Shown here piece by piece: positions 35,697 to 45,454 of a DNA stretch of 64,000 bases (position 1 is the stretch's first letter; the number at the start of each line of letters is the position of its first letter). The DNA is from Ralstonia pickettii (GTDB taxonomy: Bacteria; Pseudomonadota; Gammaproteobacteria; Burkholderiales; Burkholderiaceae). The DNA is taken from positions 496,001 through 560,000 of the forward strand of contig NZ_MCGB01000057.1 of NCBI RefSeq assembly GCF_001699815.1, given 5' to 3'. Under the pieces are notes generated by a model. It made no database searches and was not told the DNA's origin. It saw only the letters and a list, made by a program, of their open reading frames with translations. The translations under genes were made by a program, and so were the position numbers.

Positions 35697-36032
35697 ATGG
35701 CAACACCACACGCCGCGCCCGGAGAGCTGATCGACGTCCGCCCACTGGGCGCTGCACTCCAGCAAGCAAAATCCGTCGCCTTGATCCGCTCGACGCACCT
35801 TGAAGTCATGCGACTCGTGCTGCCTACAGGCGGCCGTATTCCTGTCCATCAGGCGCCGGGAGAAATCACGGTGCAGTGCCTTGAGGGCGTGCTGAAGTTC
35901 GGCATGAACTCGGGCACACACACCATGCGCGCAGGAGATCTTCTGCTGCTTCCACCGGAAGAACCGCATTGGCTGGAGGCGGTGGAAAGCGCGTCGGTGC
36001 TCGTCACCCTCTATCTTCCGCAGCGCCAATAG
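35697..36032 (+). CDS. cupin-domain protein
   Basis: A 111-residue single-cupin protein. The fold is shown by [27 protein letters not shown], read as [14 protein letters not shown], and [17 protein letters not shown]. The metal site is reduced (one His in VHQAP and one in PHW), so metal binding may be weak. It lies 30 bp after the SdhB-like gene with a good AGGAGA site and is probably co-transcribed. Such small cupins occur in nitrate and denitrification loci, but no activity is known. Confidence 0.75.
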   Translation: MATPHAAPGELIDVRPLGAALQQAKSVALIRSTHLEVMRLVLPTGGRIPVHQAPGEITVQCLEGVLKFGMNSGTHTMRAGDLLLLPPEEPHWLEAVESASVLVTLYLPQRQ

Positions 36033-36086
36033 GCCAATGGGCCAAGCGGAAGCCGCCTTTCGCGGTCCTGTTCCGAACACCCAACC

Positions 36087-37373
36087 TTATTGGACAGCCC
36101 CCTGCCCAGCGTGCCCCGTCAGCGGTGCCCGCCGCACTTCCGACAGGTAGAGGAGGATCAGCGACACCCACACGATGCCGTAGAGGAACATGAAGCACGA
36201 CGAGCGCACTCGGAACACGTCCAACAAGACGCCAAAGATGATGGGGAGGAGAAACCCGCCCAGGCCGCCGGCCAGGCCGACGATACCGGTCACGACCCCC
36301 ATGTTTGCTGAGAAATCGTCCGCCACGTACTTGAAGGTAGACGCCATGCCGAAGGCGAATACGCTGCCCATCAGGAAGATCAGCGCAATGAATGCCGCCA
36401 ACGGTATCTGCAGATGCAGATTGAATGCCCCGTCGATGGTGTGGATCGCGAGGTCGGTCGGCGGATACGCAAGCAAGAACAGGCAGACCCACGCGACCCA
36501 CAGCCCCCACCAGGTCACGTTCTGGGCGCCCCAGCGATCGGCAAGCCAGCCACCGACGGCCCTCAGGACCGACCCAGGCAACGAAAACCCCGCCGCAAAC
36601 GCCGACGCCGCAACCAGCGTCATCCCATACTCATTCTTCAGATACTGCGGCATCCACAACGACAGGGCGGTGAACCCGCCAAAGGTGATCGAGTAGTACT
36701 GGCACAGTCTCCAGACGCGCCGGTCACGCAGCACCTTGAAACTGTCCACCCAGGACCCCTGCGCCCGCCCCGCGCCCGGGTCGGACGCCGATGCCAGCCA
36801 GAAGATGACCGCCGTCACCAGCAGGGCAACCGCATACGCACGCGGCACGAAGCGCCAGCCGTAAGCCGCCTGCAGCGACGGCGTGAGAAAAAGGTTGATG
36901 GCCGCGCCCGACGTACCGGCGCCAAAGAACCCCATCGCAAAACCGCGTCGCTCCTGCGGAAAGAAGCGCGCAACGTAGGGGGTTCCGACCGCGAAGGACG
37001 CACCGACGCAGCCGAGAAACAGGCCGATCACCAGAAACTGCCAAAGCGCGGTCGCGTAGCTGACGGCGTACACCGGCACCGCGCAGACGACAAGCAGTGT
37101 GGTCATGACGATGCGGCCGCCAAAACGATCCGTCCACGCGCCCAGGGGCAGCCGCATCAGGGCTCCGGTCAGCACAGGCGTGGAGGTCAGCAACCCGAAC
37201 TCGGTGCCGTTCAGCTTCAGATCTTCGCGCAACTGGACGCCGATCACGCCAAACATCATCCACACCACAAAGCAGACCATGAACGCGAGCGTGCTTGCCA
37301 GCAGCACTGACCACGCTTGGGCCGAAATGGCCGGGGCGCCGGCCTGATTGTTCGTTGCGCCTGGTGCTCGCAT
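36087..37373 (-). CDS. narK: NarK-family nitrate/nitrite transporter
   Basis: A 428-residue, 12-helix MFS transporter. Nitrate-porter features are visible: LREDLKLNGTEFGLLTSTPVLTGALMRLPLGAWTDRFGGR (motif PVLTGALMRLPLGAWTDR) and GFFGAGTSGAAINLFL, the nitrate-signature-like glycine-rich helix. It exchanges or imports nitrate and exports nitrite. It is the last gene of the narGHJI-ppiC-narK run, 31 bp after the foldase gene. ATG 37373 has a GGAAGGGGAG site; the frame extending upstream overlaps the foldase and has no homology. Confidence 0.85.
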   Translation of the reverse strand: MRAPGATNNQAGAPAISAQAWSVLLASTLAFMVCFVVWMMFGVIGVQLREDLKLNGTEFGLLTSTPVLTGALMRLPLGAWTDRFGGRIVMTTLLVVCAVPVYAVSYATALWQFLVIGLFLGCVGASFAVGTPYVARFFPQERRGFAMGFFGAGTSGAAINLFLTPSLQAAYGWRFVPRAYAVALLVTAVIFWLASASDPGAGRAQGSWVDSFKVLRDRRVWRLCQYYSITFGGFTALSLWMPQYLKNEYGMTLVAASAFAAGFSLPGSVLRAVGGWLADRWGAQNVTWWGLWVAWVCLFLLAYPPTDLAIHTIDGAFNLHLQIPLAAFIALIFLMGSVFAFGMASTFKYVADDFSANMGVVTGIVGLAGGLGGFLLPIIFGVLLDVFRVRSSCFMFLYGIVWVSLILLYLSEVRRAPLTGHAGQGAVQ

Positions 37374-37404
37374 GCTGGCTCCCCTTCCTCTGTGCGTTGC
37401 CGAC

Positions 37405-38190
37405 CTATTGAACCAGGGGTCCGTTGGCGGCCCCAAGATCCACACCTTCGACTTGCGCCTGCGAAGCCAGTATCGACACGTATTGCTGCGTGGCCTTGTG
37501 TCTGACGCGCGCTTCAAGGTATTGAGCAATCTCGGCCTCGACCGCATCGAACGGCACGGTGTCGCCCGCCACGCGATGCTCGATGCGCACAACGTGGAAT
37601 CCGAACCGCGTCTTGACGATGCGCGGCAGAACCCCCGTTTCAGTTGAATCGAACAGCACGCGCTCAAACTCCGGAACGCTATCGCCACGCAACAACTGGC
37701 CAAGGCTGCCGCCCACGCCCGCAGATGGGCAATTGGAGACTTCGCGCGCCACGGCCTCGAATGTTTCTGGGGCCTCCAACACCTGCTGCAGTGTCTGCTG
37801 CGCCTTTTGCAACAGCAACGCGACCGGCGCACGGTCGGTCACCGCAAACAGGATATGGCTGGCATAGACGATATCGTTGCGCCGGAAGCGAGCCGGGTGG
37901 TTCTGGTAGTACCGCTCGCAATCGGCACGGGTTGGCTCGGGTACGGCCAGCTCGCGTTCGAGCAACGCATCGACGCACGCATCATCCAGCGCATCGCTGT
38001 CTGAAATGAGCTGCAACGCCACAGCGCGTTGCCTCAGCAACTCGTGGATTGCCAACGCACAGGCCGCCGCAGCCAGCGGCTCGGGCTCGCCTGCGTGGTG
38101 CTGCTCTTCCTCTGCGATCAACGCAGCGTCGATCACCACACCGTTGATGCGCACCACGGTTGCACTGCCGGACGTTGCCTGCATGCTCAT
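37405..38190 (-). CDS. PpiC-type peptidyl-prolyl isomerase of the nar operon
   Basis: A 261-residue protein with a C-terminal parvulin domain (NDIVYASHILFAV, FEAVAREVSNCPSAGVGGSLGQL, VKTRFGFHVVRIEHRV) and an N-terminal helical NifM-like region. No signal peptide is seen, so it is cytoplasmic. It resembles the NifM-like isomerases placed after narI in nitrate reductase operons and probably helps fold NarG/NarH. ATG 38190 has a GGGAGG site five bases upstream. It lies between narI and narK. Confidence 0.85.
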   Translation of the reverse strand: MSMQATSGSATVVRINGVVIDAALIAEEEQHHAGEPEPLAAAACALAIHELLRQRAVALQLISDSDALDDACVDALLERELAVPEPTRADCERYYQNHPARFRRNDIVYASHILFAVTDRAPVALLLQKAQQTLQQVLEAPETFEAVAREVSNCPSAGVGGSLGQLLRGDSVPEFERVLFDSTETGVLPRIVKTRFGFHVVRIEHRVAGDTVPFDAVEAEIAQYLEARVRHKATQQYVSILASQAQVEGVDLGAANGPLVQ

Positions 38191-38211
38191 CAAGCCTCCC
38201 CCCATTCAGCG

Positions 38212-38895
38212 TTAACGCTTGCGCACCAACTGATACGGCCGGATCAGATACGCCAGTGACGCAAAGCCGCTCCAGATATGGACCATCCGCGTGAACGGCG
38301 TCACGAGAAAGATGGTGAAGCCGAGCAGGATGTGCAACTGATACGTGAGCGGCACGCCATCGAGCAGGCGCGCGATACCAGGGCGGAAGGTGACCACGCC
38401 CTTGACGTAGTCGGTCAGCACCTCGAACAGCGCGCCGTCCATATGCCGCATCGACAGCACCACGGTCCCGAGCCCAAGTGCGAGCTGCACCCACAACATC
38501 AGCACGATGACGATGTCCCAAGTGCGGCTGTTGCGCCGGACGCGCGTGTCCGAGAGCCGCCGATGTATCAGCATGGTCAGGCCGATGATCGAGACGATGC
38601 CTGCCGCGCCCCCGCCCACCATGGCCAGCAACTGGTGCCCCGATGCCGACAGGAAGGGTGACACCATCCAATGCGGTGCGAGAAACCCGGCAAAGTGCCC
38701 CACCACGACTACCAGAATGCCCCAGTGAAACAGATTGCTGCCCACGCGTAACGTGCCTCTGCGCAGCATCTGTGAGGTATCGCTCTTCCACGTGTACTGC
38801 TCACGATCGAAGCGGATCAGGCTGCCCAGCAGCAGCACCGCAAGGCAGATGTACGGATAGATGCCGTACAGGAATTCGTGAAGGTAGTCAGTCAT
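38212..38895 (-). CDS. narI: respiratory nitrate reductase gamma subunit
   Basis: A 227-residue, five-helix membrane cytochrome b that oxidises quinol and passes electrons through two b haems to NarH. The sequence has the family start (HEFLYGIYPYICLAVLLLGSLIRFDREQYTWKSDTSQ, motif FDREQYTWKSDTSQ), conserved histidines in FHWGILVVVVGH and in YQLHILLGFT and RMVHIWS. Length is normal. It lies 34 bp downstream of narJ and just before the PpiC gene. Confidence 0.95.
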   Translation of the reverse strand: MTDYLHEFLYGIYPYICLAVLLLGSLIRFDREQYTWKSDTSQMLRRGTLRVGSNLFHWGILVVVVGHFAGFLAPHWMVSPFLSASGHQLLAMVGGGAAGIVSIIGLTMLIHRRLSDTRVRRNSRTWDIVIVLMLWVQLALGLGTVVLSMRHMDGALFEVLTDYVKGVVTFRPGIARLLDGVPLTYQLHILLGFTIFLVTPFTRMVHIWSGFASLAYLIRPYQLVRKR

Positions 38896-38928
38896 GCCAG
38901 TTCTCCTGACAGCTTGAATCGGGCCGCT

Positions 38929-39657
38929 TCAACGGGGTTCGCGAGGGTCACGGGGATGGCCCGGCCGTTTGTCGTAAAAATGGAGCGGTTCGGTCACCGG
39001 GGTCTCCGCGCCGACAAAACGCACCGGCTCGTCGGCATAGGCGGCGTCGAGTGCCCGGTAGTCTGCGGCGCTGGGTGGCGCATCGACGTCATCATCGGCG
39101 CTCTCGCCATCCGACGACACGCTGTGCCGAATACCGGCCAGCGGTAGCAGCGCACCAACCACGAACCGATACCGGCTCGCCCGCTCGGTCAACCGCGTGG
39201 TAATGGCCTGCAAAATCTCGCCGGTCTCAGCCAGCAGACTCCGCGCCTCCTTCTCGGGCAAGCGCGAGAGGTATTCGAGAAACACCGGCAGGTAGTCCGG
39301 CAACTCGCCCGGCCGCAAATGCAGACCCTGCTTCTCATACATGTTCAGCAGATCGACCATCGCCTGGCCGCGATCACGCGACTCGCCATGCACGTGCTCG
39401 AACAAGTACAGCGAAGTCGCGCGGCCACGGTCGAACAATGCAACATAGCGCTCCTGCAGCGTCATCAGATCGCGCTGGGCGTATTCGTCGATAAAGCGGT
39501 CGAGTCCGGCGCGCACGTCCAGGGGCAGCGCGCGTGCCGCATTCAGCAGCGTGCGGGCCTCCGGCAAGGCACGCTGCGTGGATGGGTCGGGGTAATCCAA
39601 CAGCGCCGACAGCACGGAAAACACAACGCCCGTCGATCCGGTGGTTGCTGCCATCAT
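38929..39657 (-). CDS. narJ: nitrate reductase molybdenum cofactor assembly chaperone
   Basis: A 242-residue cytoplasmic chaperone that holds NarG for cofactor insertion and membrane attachment. Family features are LSALLDYPDP near the N-terminus and LYLFEHVHGESRDRGQAMVDLLNMY (motif FEHVHGESRDRG). The C-terminal part is acidic. The start (39657) follows an AGGAG site at the end of narH; the stop and start are separated by one base. The longer open frame upstream runs antiparallel in narH frame space and has no homology. Confidence 0.95.
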   Translation of the reverse strand: MMAATTGSTGVVFSVLSALLDYPDPSTQRALPEARTLLNAARALPLDVRAGLDRFIDEYAQRDLMTLQERYVALFDRGRATSLYLFEHVHGESRDRGQAMVDLLNMYEKQGLHLRPGELPDYLPVFLEYLSRLPEKEARSLLAETGEILQAITTRLTERASRYRFVVGALLPLAGIRHSVSSDGESADDDVDAPPSAADYRALDAAYADEPVRFVGAETPVTEPLHFYDKRPGHPRDPREPR

Positions 39658-39658
39658 G

Positions 39659-41185
39659 TCAGGACTCCTGCCGGATCGGAATCGTGCGCCCGCTCTTGCG
39701 CGAGCTGAACAGCCCCACGTCTGAGGTACCGTCCGAGCATCCGTTCCCAAACGAAAAGCCACACGATGCGCGCAAGTCGAAGGCATCTTCGGCATATTCG
39801 CGGTGCGTGGTCGGGATGACGAATCGGTCTTCATAGTTGGCGATCGCCAGGTAGCGGTACATCTCTTCGACCTGCGCGGTGGTCAACCCCGCCTGTGCCA
39901 GCACGGCTGGCGCTGCCACGCCATCGACGTGCCGCGCACGCATGAAGGCACGCATCGCCAGCATGCGTTCGAGTGCAAGCTTCACGGGCGCTTCCTTGCC
40001 CGCCGTCAGCAGGTTGGCGAGATAACGCAACGGAATGCGCAGCGAGTCAACATCGGGCAGATAGCCGTTCATGCCCAGCTCCCCGCTATTGGCGGCTGCA
40101 TTGATCGGCGAGAGTGGCGGCACGTACCACACCATCGGCAGCGTGCGGTATTCCGGATGCAGCGGAAACGCGATCTTCCAGTCGATCGCCATCTTGTACA
40201 CCGGCGAGCGCTGCGCGCCTTCGATCCATGCAGCGGGCACGCCGTCGCGCTCGGCCTGTGCAATCACCTGCGGATCGTGCGGGTCGAGAAACACCGACAA
40301 CTGCGACTCATACAGATCGGTTTCTTGCTCCACGCTTGCCGCCTCGCTAATGCGGTCTGCGTCGTACAGCAACACACCCAGGTAGCGAATGCGGCCCACG
40401 CAGGTTTCCGAACACACGGTGGGCTGCCCAACCTCGATGCGCGGATAGCAGAAGATGCACTTCTCCGCCTTGCCGCTCTTCCAGTTGAAATAAATCTTCT
40501 TGTACGGGCAACCCGACACGCACATACGCCAGCCCCGGCACTTGTCCTGGTCGACCAGCACGATGCCGTCTTCCTCGCGCTTGTAGATCGAGCCCGACGG
40601 GCATGCGGCCACGCAGGCAGGGTTCAGGCAGTGCTCGCACAGTCGCGGCAGGTACATCATGAAGGTGTTCTCGAACTGGCCGTAGATGTCCTTCTGTACG
40701 TTCTCGAAGTTGTAGTCCTTCGCCCGCTTCTCAAACTCGCCGCCCAGGATTTCCTCCCAGTTCGGGCCCCATTCGATCTTCTCCAGGCGCTCGCCGCTGA
40801 TGAGCGAGCGCGGCCGTGCAACCGGCATTGCGGCGGAATCGCCCGCGGTTTGCAGGTGGGCATAGTCGAACGTGAACGGCTCGTAGTAGTCGTCGATCTC
40901 GGGCAGATGCGGATTCGCAAAAATCTGCGCCAGCAGCCGCCACTTGCCGCCCAGCTTCGGCTGAAGCTTGCCGTCAGCCTTGCGTACCCAGCCGCCGCGC
41001 CACCGCTCCTGGTTCTCCCAATCTTTCGGATAACCGATGCCGGGCTTGGTCTCCACGTTGTTGAACCACGCGTATTCCATGCCTTCGCGGCTCGTCCATA
41101 CGTTCTTGCACGTTACCGAACAGGTATGGCAACCGATGCACTTGTCCAGGTTCAGCACCATCGCAATCTGTGCACGTACTTTCAT
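39659..41185 (-). CDS. narH: respiratory nitrate reductase beta subunit
   Basis: A 508-residue iron-sulfur subunit that wires NarI to NarG. Four cluster motifs are visible: CIGCHTCSVTC near the start, CEHCLNPACVAACPSG, CRGWRMCVSGCPYKK (a Trp in place of one Cys, as expected for the [3Fe-4S] cluster), and CIFCYPR with CSETCVGR. The start overlaps the narG stop by four bases (ATGA). Length is normal for the family. Confidence 0.95.
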   Translation of the reverse strand: MKVRAQIAMVLNLDKCIGCHTCSVTCKNVWTSREGMEYAWFNNVETKPGIGYPKDWENQERWRGGWVRKADGKLQPKLGGKWRLLAQIFANPHLPEIDDYYEPFTFDYAHLQTAGDSAAMPVARPRSLISGERLEKIEWGPNWEEILGGEFEKRAKDYNFENVQKDIYGQFENTFMMYLPRLCEHCLNPACVAACPSGSIYKREEDGIVLVDQDKCRGWRMCVSGCPYKKIYFNWKSGKAEKCIFCYPRIEVGQPTVCSETCVGRIRYLGVLLYDADRISEAASVEQETDLYESQLSVFLDPHDPQVIAQAERDGVPAAWIEGAQRSPVYKMAIDWKIAFPLHPEYRTLPMVWYVPPLSPINAAANSGELGMNGYLPDVDSLRIPLRYLANLLTAGKEAPVKLALERMLAMRAFMRARHVDGVAAPAVLAQAGLTTAQVEEMYRYLAIANYEDRFVIPTTHREYAEDAFDLRASCGFSFGNGCSDGTSDVGLFSSRKSGRTIPIRQES

Positions 41186-44100
41186 GAGCGCGCTCCTGCA
41201 GGCAACGAGGCGGGTGAGGTGTCGTCAAGCCAGTCGATCCGCTTCATCTTGCGCACGATCAGGAACTCATCGCGGTTCGATCCAACCGTGCCGTAGTAGT
41301 TGAACCCGTAAGACAGTTGTGCGTAACCGCCGATCATGTGGGTCGGCTTGATGGCAATGCGGGTGACCGAGTTGTGAATGCCGCCCCGCGTGCCGGTAAT
41401 TTCGGAGCCGGGAGTGTTCACGATCTTCTCTTGCGCGTGGTACATCATGACCATGCCGCGCGGCACGCGCTGGCTCACCACAGCACGGGCACAGAGCGCG
41501 CCGTTGGCGTTGTAGCACTCGATCCAGTCGTTGTCGGCAATGTCGATCTGCTTGGCGTCGGCTTCTGCCATCCACACGATCGGCCCGCCGCGCGACAGGG
41601 TCAGCATCAGCAGGTTGTCCGTATAGGTGCTGTGGATGCCCCACTTCTGGTGCGGCGTGATGAAGTTGAGCACCAGTTCCGGATTGCCGTTCGAGCGTTT
41701 GCCGACCATCGCTTCATAACTGCCCGTGTCGATGGGTGGCTTGTACACGCACAAGGACTCGCCAAAGGCGCGCAGCCACGCGTGGTCCTGGTACAACTGC
41801 TGACGGCCGCTGATGGTGCGCCACGGAATCAGCTCGTGCACGTTGGTATAGCCCGCGTTGTACGACACGTGTTCCGACTCGATTCCGCTCCACGTTGGCG
41901 AAGAAATGATCTTGCGTGGCTGCGCCTGGATGTCGCGGAACCGGATCTTCTCGTCCTCGCGGGCATCTGCCAGATGCGCGTGTTCAATACCCGTCATGGC
42001 CGACACCGCTTGCCATGCCTTGACGGCCACCGCACCATTGGTCTCCGGCGCAAGCGACAGGATGACCTCCGCCGCATCGATGGCCGTGTCTATGCGCGGC
42101 CGGCCGTTCGCGCAACCCGCATCGTCAACGCGGTAGTTCAGGTCGCCAAGCAGCTTGACCTCGTCTTTCGTATCCCACGAAATGCCCTTGCCGCCATTGC
42201 CCAGTTTGTCCATCAGCGGGCCAAGCGACGTAAATTTCTGGAACGTGTTTGGATAGTCGCGCTCGACGGCAATCACCGCAGGCATGGTCTTGCCTGGCAC
42301 CGGATCACACTCGCCACGCTTCCAGTCGACCACGTCGAACGGTTGCGCCAGTTCTGCCGGCGAGTCATGCGCGATGGGCGCCAGCACCACATCGCACTCC
42401 ACGCCCAGATGTCCAACGCTCAACTCCGAGAACCGTTTGGCGATGCCCTTGAAGATTTCCCAATCGCTCTTCGATTGCCACGCCGGATCCACCGCCGCCG
42501 ATAGCGGATGAATGAACGGGTGCATATCGGACGTGTTCATGTCGTCCTTCTCGTACCACGTCGCGGTGGGCAGCACCACGTCGGAGTACATGCACGTCGT
42601 GGACATGCGAAAGTCCAGCGTCACCAGCAAATCGAGCTTGCCCTGCGGGGCGTTGTCGTGCCAAGCGATCTCTTCCGGGCGCTTGCCGCCGCTCTTGGCA
42701 ACTTCCTCGCCCTGCACACCATGCACCGCGCCCAGCAGATGCTTGAGAAAGTACTCGTGCCCCTTGCCGGAAGACCCCAGCAGGTTCGAGCGCCAGACAA
42801 ACATGTTGCGCGGGAAGTTCACCGGGTTGTCTGGGTCTTCACAGGCCATGTGCAAGGCACCGGAGGCCAGCTCGCGCGCAACGACGCTGGGCGCTTCGCC
42901 CGTGCTGGCAAGGCTGCGGCCGACGTCCAGCGGATTCGCCGCCAACTGCGGCGCCGACGGCAGCCAGCCCATGCGCTCTGCGCGCACGTTGTAGTCGATC
43001 GGCGTGCCATGAAAGCGCGACTTGTCGGCCAGCGACGATAGCAGCGTCGTCGGATCCATCGGGTCGTAGCGCCATTGGTCAGTATGCGCGTAGAAGAATG
43101 ACGTGGCGTTCATGTGCCGCGGCGGCCGGTGCCAGTCCAGCGCAAATGCAAGCGCGGTCCAGCCGGTCTGCGGCCGCAATTTTTCCTGCCCCACATAGTG
43201 CGACCAACCGCCCCCCGACTTGCCAACGCAACCGCACATGATCAGCATGTTGATGATCGCGCGGTACGCCATGTCCATGTGGAACCAATGGTTGATCCCG
43301 GCCCCGATGATGACCATGGACTTGCCCTGGGTTTTGTGCGCGTTTTCGGCAAACTGCCGCGCCACCGAAATCACATCCGCCCGATTGACGCCCGTGATGG
43401 CTTCCTGCCAAGCCGGCGTGTATGGCAGGTCATCGTCGTAGCTCTGCGCAATGTCGCGACCGCCCAGGCCCTGATCCAGGCCGTAGTTGGCGACAAACAG
43501 GTCGTACACCGTTACGGCCAGCATCTCGCCATCGCACGTCTGCAGGCGGCGTGCGCCAAGTGCGCGCGACAACTCCGACGGATGCCCTGTGTGGTTGAAG
43601 TGCGGATGTTCACGATTGCCGAAGTACGGAAACAGTACGTCGACCACTTCGTCATATGCCTTGGCAAGCGAAAGCTGCGGAACGATTACCGCCCCTGACG
43701 ACGCTTCCGACTTGAGGTTCCATTTGCCCTTGTCTTCGCCGTCTTTCTGCCCCCAGCGGAACCCCACCGACCCGACCGGCGTGACGACCTTGCCCGACAG
43801 CTCGTCGATCATCACGGTCTTCCAATCGGGGTTGTTCGCCTCGCCCATCGCGCCTTCAAAATCCGATGCGCGCACCAGCCTGTCGGGCACATACTGGTCG
43901 CCGCGCCGCACAAGCCGCACCAGGCAGGGCATGTCGGTGAAGCGGCGGCAGTAGTCCATGAAGTAGTCGCTCTTGCCCGCCAGGTGGAATTCCTTGAGGA
44001 TCACGTGCCCCATGGCGAGCGCCAGTGCGGCGTCGGTGCCTTGCTTGGGATGCAGCCAGATGTCGCCAAACTTCGCGCCCTCGGCGTAGTCAGGGAACAC

Positions 44101-44937
44101 CGAAACAATCTTCGTGCCCTTGTAGCGGGCTTCCACCATGAAGTGCGCGTCGGGCGTGCGCGTCTGCGGCACGTTCGAGCCCCACAGCATGATGAACGTC
44201 GAGTTGTACCAGTCGGCAGATTCCGGCACGTCGGTCTGCTCGCCCCAGGTTTGCGGCGAGGCGGGCGGCAGATCGCAGTACCAGTCGTAGAAGCTCAGGC
44301 ACACACCGCCGATCAACGACAGATAGCGCGAGCCGGCCGCGTACGAGACCATCGACATAGCAGGGATCGGTGAAAACCCCACCACGCGATCCGGGCCGTA
44401 CTTGCGGATGGTGTAGACGTTGGCGGCGGCAACGATTTCGTTGACCTCGTCCCACGTTGAACGGACAAAGCCGCCAAGGCCGCGGCGGCTCTGATAGCTG
44501 CGGCGCGCGGTGTCGTCTTCAACGATCGACTGCCAGGCCTGGACCGGGTCCATGATCGCACGGCGCTCGCGCCAAAGCTTGACGAGCGCGCTACGCACCA
44601 TCGGATATTTCAGCCGATTTGCGCTGTACAGGTACCAGGAGTACGACGCCCCGCGCGAACACCCGCGCGGCTCATGGTTCGGCATGTCAGGGCGCGTGCG
44701 CGGGTAATCCGTCTGCTGGGTTTCCCACGTAACGATGCCGCCTTTGACATAGATCTTCCAGGAGCACGATCCTGTGCAGTTGACCCCGTGCGTGGACCGG
44801 ACGACCTTGTCGTGCTGCCATCGTTGGCGATATGCCTCTTCCCACTTGCGGTCTTCGTCTGTGACAGCCCCGTGTCCATCCGAGAACGCTGGCCGCTCGG
44901 TGACGAAAAAGCGCAGCCTGTCAACGAAATGGCTCAT
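41182..44937 (-). CDS. narG: respiratory nitrate reductase alpha subunit
   Basis: A 1251-residue molybdo-bis-MGD catalytic subunit of membrane-bound, cytoplasm-facing nitrate reductase. The N-terminal FS0 cluster ligands are HGVNCTGSCSW with RGCSRGAS (His and three Cys). The molybdenum-ligand Asp region is YDWYCDLPPASPQTWGEQTD, and FPDYAEGAKFGDIWLHPKQGTDAALA is also typical. The N-terminus (MSHFVDRLRFF) is as in other NarG proteins. It leads the narGHJI-ppiC-narK operon. No NarL heptamer set or FNR site could be named with confidence in the upstream 120 bp. Confidence 0.95.
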   Translation of the reverse strand: MSHFVDRLRFFVTERPAFSDGHGAVTDEDRKWEEAYRQRWQHDKVVRSTHGVNCTGSCSWKIYVKGGIVTWETQQTDYPRTRPDMPNHEPRGCSRGASYSWYLYSANRLKYPMVRSALVKLWRERRAIMDPVQAWQSIVEDDTARRSYQSRRGLGGFVRSTWDEVNEIVAAANVYTIRKYGPDRVVGFSPIPAMSMVSYAAGSRYLSLIGGVCLSFYDWYCDLPPASPQTWGEQTDVPESADWYNSTFIMLWGSNVPQTRTPDAHFMVEARYKGTKIVSVFPDYAEGAKFGDIWLHPKQGTDAALALAMGHVILKEFHLAGKSDYFMDYCRRFTDMPCLVRLVRRGDQYVPDRLVRASDFEGAMGEANNPDWKTVMIDELSGKVVTPVGSVGFRWGQKDGEDKGKWNLKSEASSGAVIVPQLSLAKAYDEVVDVLFPYFGNREHPHFNHTGHPSELSRALGARRLQTCDGEMLAVTVYDLFVANYGLDQGLGGRDIAQSYDDDLPYTPAWQEAITGVNRADVISVARQFAENAHKTQGKSMVIIGAGINHWFHMDMAYRAIINMLIMCGCVGKSGGGWSHYVGQEKLRPQTGWTALAFALDWHRPPRHMNATSFFYAHTDQWRYDPMDPTTLLSSLADKSRFHGTPIDYNVRAERMGWLPSAPQLAANPLDVGRSLASTGEAPSVVARELASGALHMACEDPDNPVNFPRNMFVWRSNLLGSSGKGHEYFLKHLLGAVHGVQGEEVAKSGGKRPEEIAWHDNAPQGKLDLLVTLDFRMSTTCMYSDVVLPTATWYEKDDMNTSDMHPFIHPLSAAVDPAWQSKSDWEIFKGIAKRFSELSVGHLGVECDVVLAPIAHDSPAELAQPFDVVDWKRGECDPVPGKTMPAVIAVERDYPNTFQKFTSLGPLMDKLGNGGKGISWDTKDEVKLLGDLNYRVDDAGCANGRPRIDTAIDAAEVILSLAPETNGAVAVKAWQAVSAMTGIEHAHLADAREDEKIRFRDIQAQPRKIISSPTWSGIESEHVSYNAGYTNVHELIPWRTISGRQQLYQDHAWLRAFGESLCVYKPPIDTGSYEAMVGKRSNGNPELVLNFITPHQKWGIHSTYTDNLLMLTLSRGGPIVWMAEADAKQIDIADNDWIECYNANGALCARAVVSQRVPRGMVMMYHAQEKIVNTPGSEITGTRGGIHNSVTRIAIKPTHMIGGYAQLSYGFNYYGTVGSNRDEFLIVRKMKRIDWLDDTSPASLPAGARS

Positions 44938-45228
44938 GGGGACCCCTTCCTGGTTTGCATCGGCAAGCGTTGTCCATTAAAGGAAGAGAATGGCGATATG
45001 TAAACTCCGGCTTGTGCGCCAAGCTGTAGCCCCCCCTTCTGCACAGGCCCACTTGTGCACCGCAAAGAGGCCGCGCCGGGTTTCGACGGAGGCAATGGAC
45101 CATGCCTCGCATGCTATCTAGCCACACCTGCTGAACGGCCCAAAGCCGAGGCGATTCAGTTTGATGCTACTCATGCGCACGTTGTTGATTGGCACCGAAT
45201 CCTGACCCAACCGAGGTCGCCGCGGGTA
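44938..45228. other. narG upstream region, no gene seen
   Basis: This holds the nar operon promoter, but I could not name a convincing FNR or sigma-70 site. A frame begins here that runs into the integrase remnant. Confidence 0.4.
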
Positions 45229-45438
45229 CCGTGGAACAAAGGGAAATTGACCGGTCAGAAGCCGCCGCTCAAGCTCAGCGAGATCTGGGCGATCCGCGTG
45301 CGCCTGCAACTCTCCTCCAACTTGCGTGATCTGGCGACGTTCAACCTCGCCATTGACAGCAAACTCCGAGCGTGTGATCTCGCGAAGCTACGTGTGTGGG
45401 ATGTCTGCCATGGCGAGCGTATCGCCATTCGGCCCAAT
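45229..45438 (+). pseudogene. tyrosine recombinase/integrase N-terminal remnant
   Basis: The plus strand encodes PPLKLSEIWAIRVRLQL, NLRDLATFNLAIDSKLRACD and LAKLRVWDVCHG, which match the N-terminal part of a widespread tyrosine-type integrase. The catalytic C-terminal half is missing; at about 45440-45455 the sequence passes into an IS3 transposase in another frame. Confidence 0.65.
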
Positions 45439-45454
45439 GGCCCAGTAGGTATGG

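Noticed and set aside
44950-45040. FNR or NarL sites upstream of narG.
   Set aside because: TTGCATCGGCAAG and a few TAC-type heptamers are visible but none fits the consensus or spacing well enough to report.
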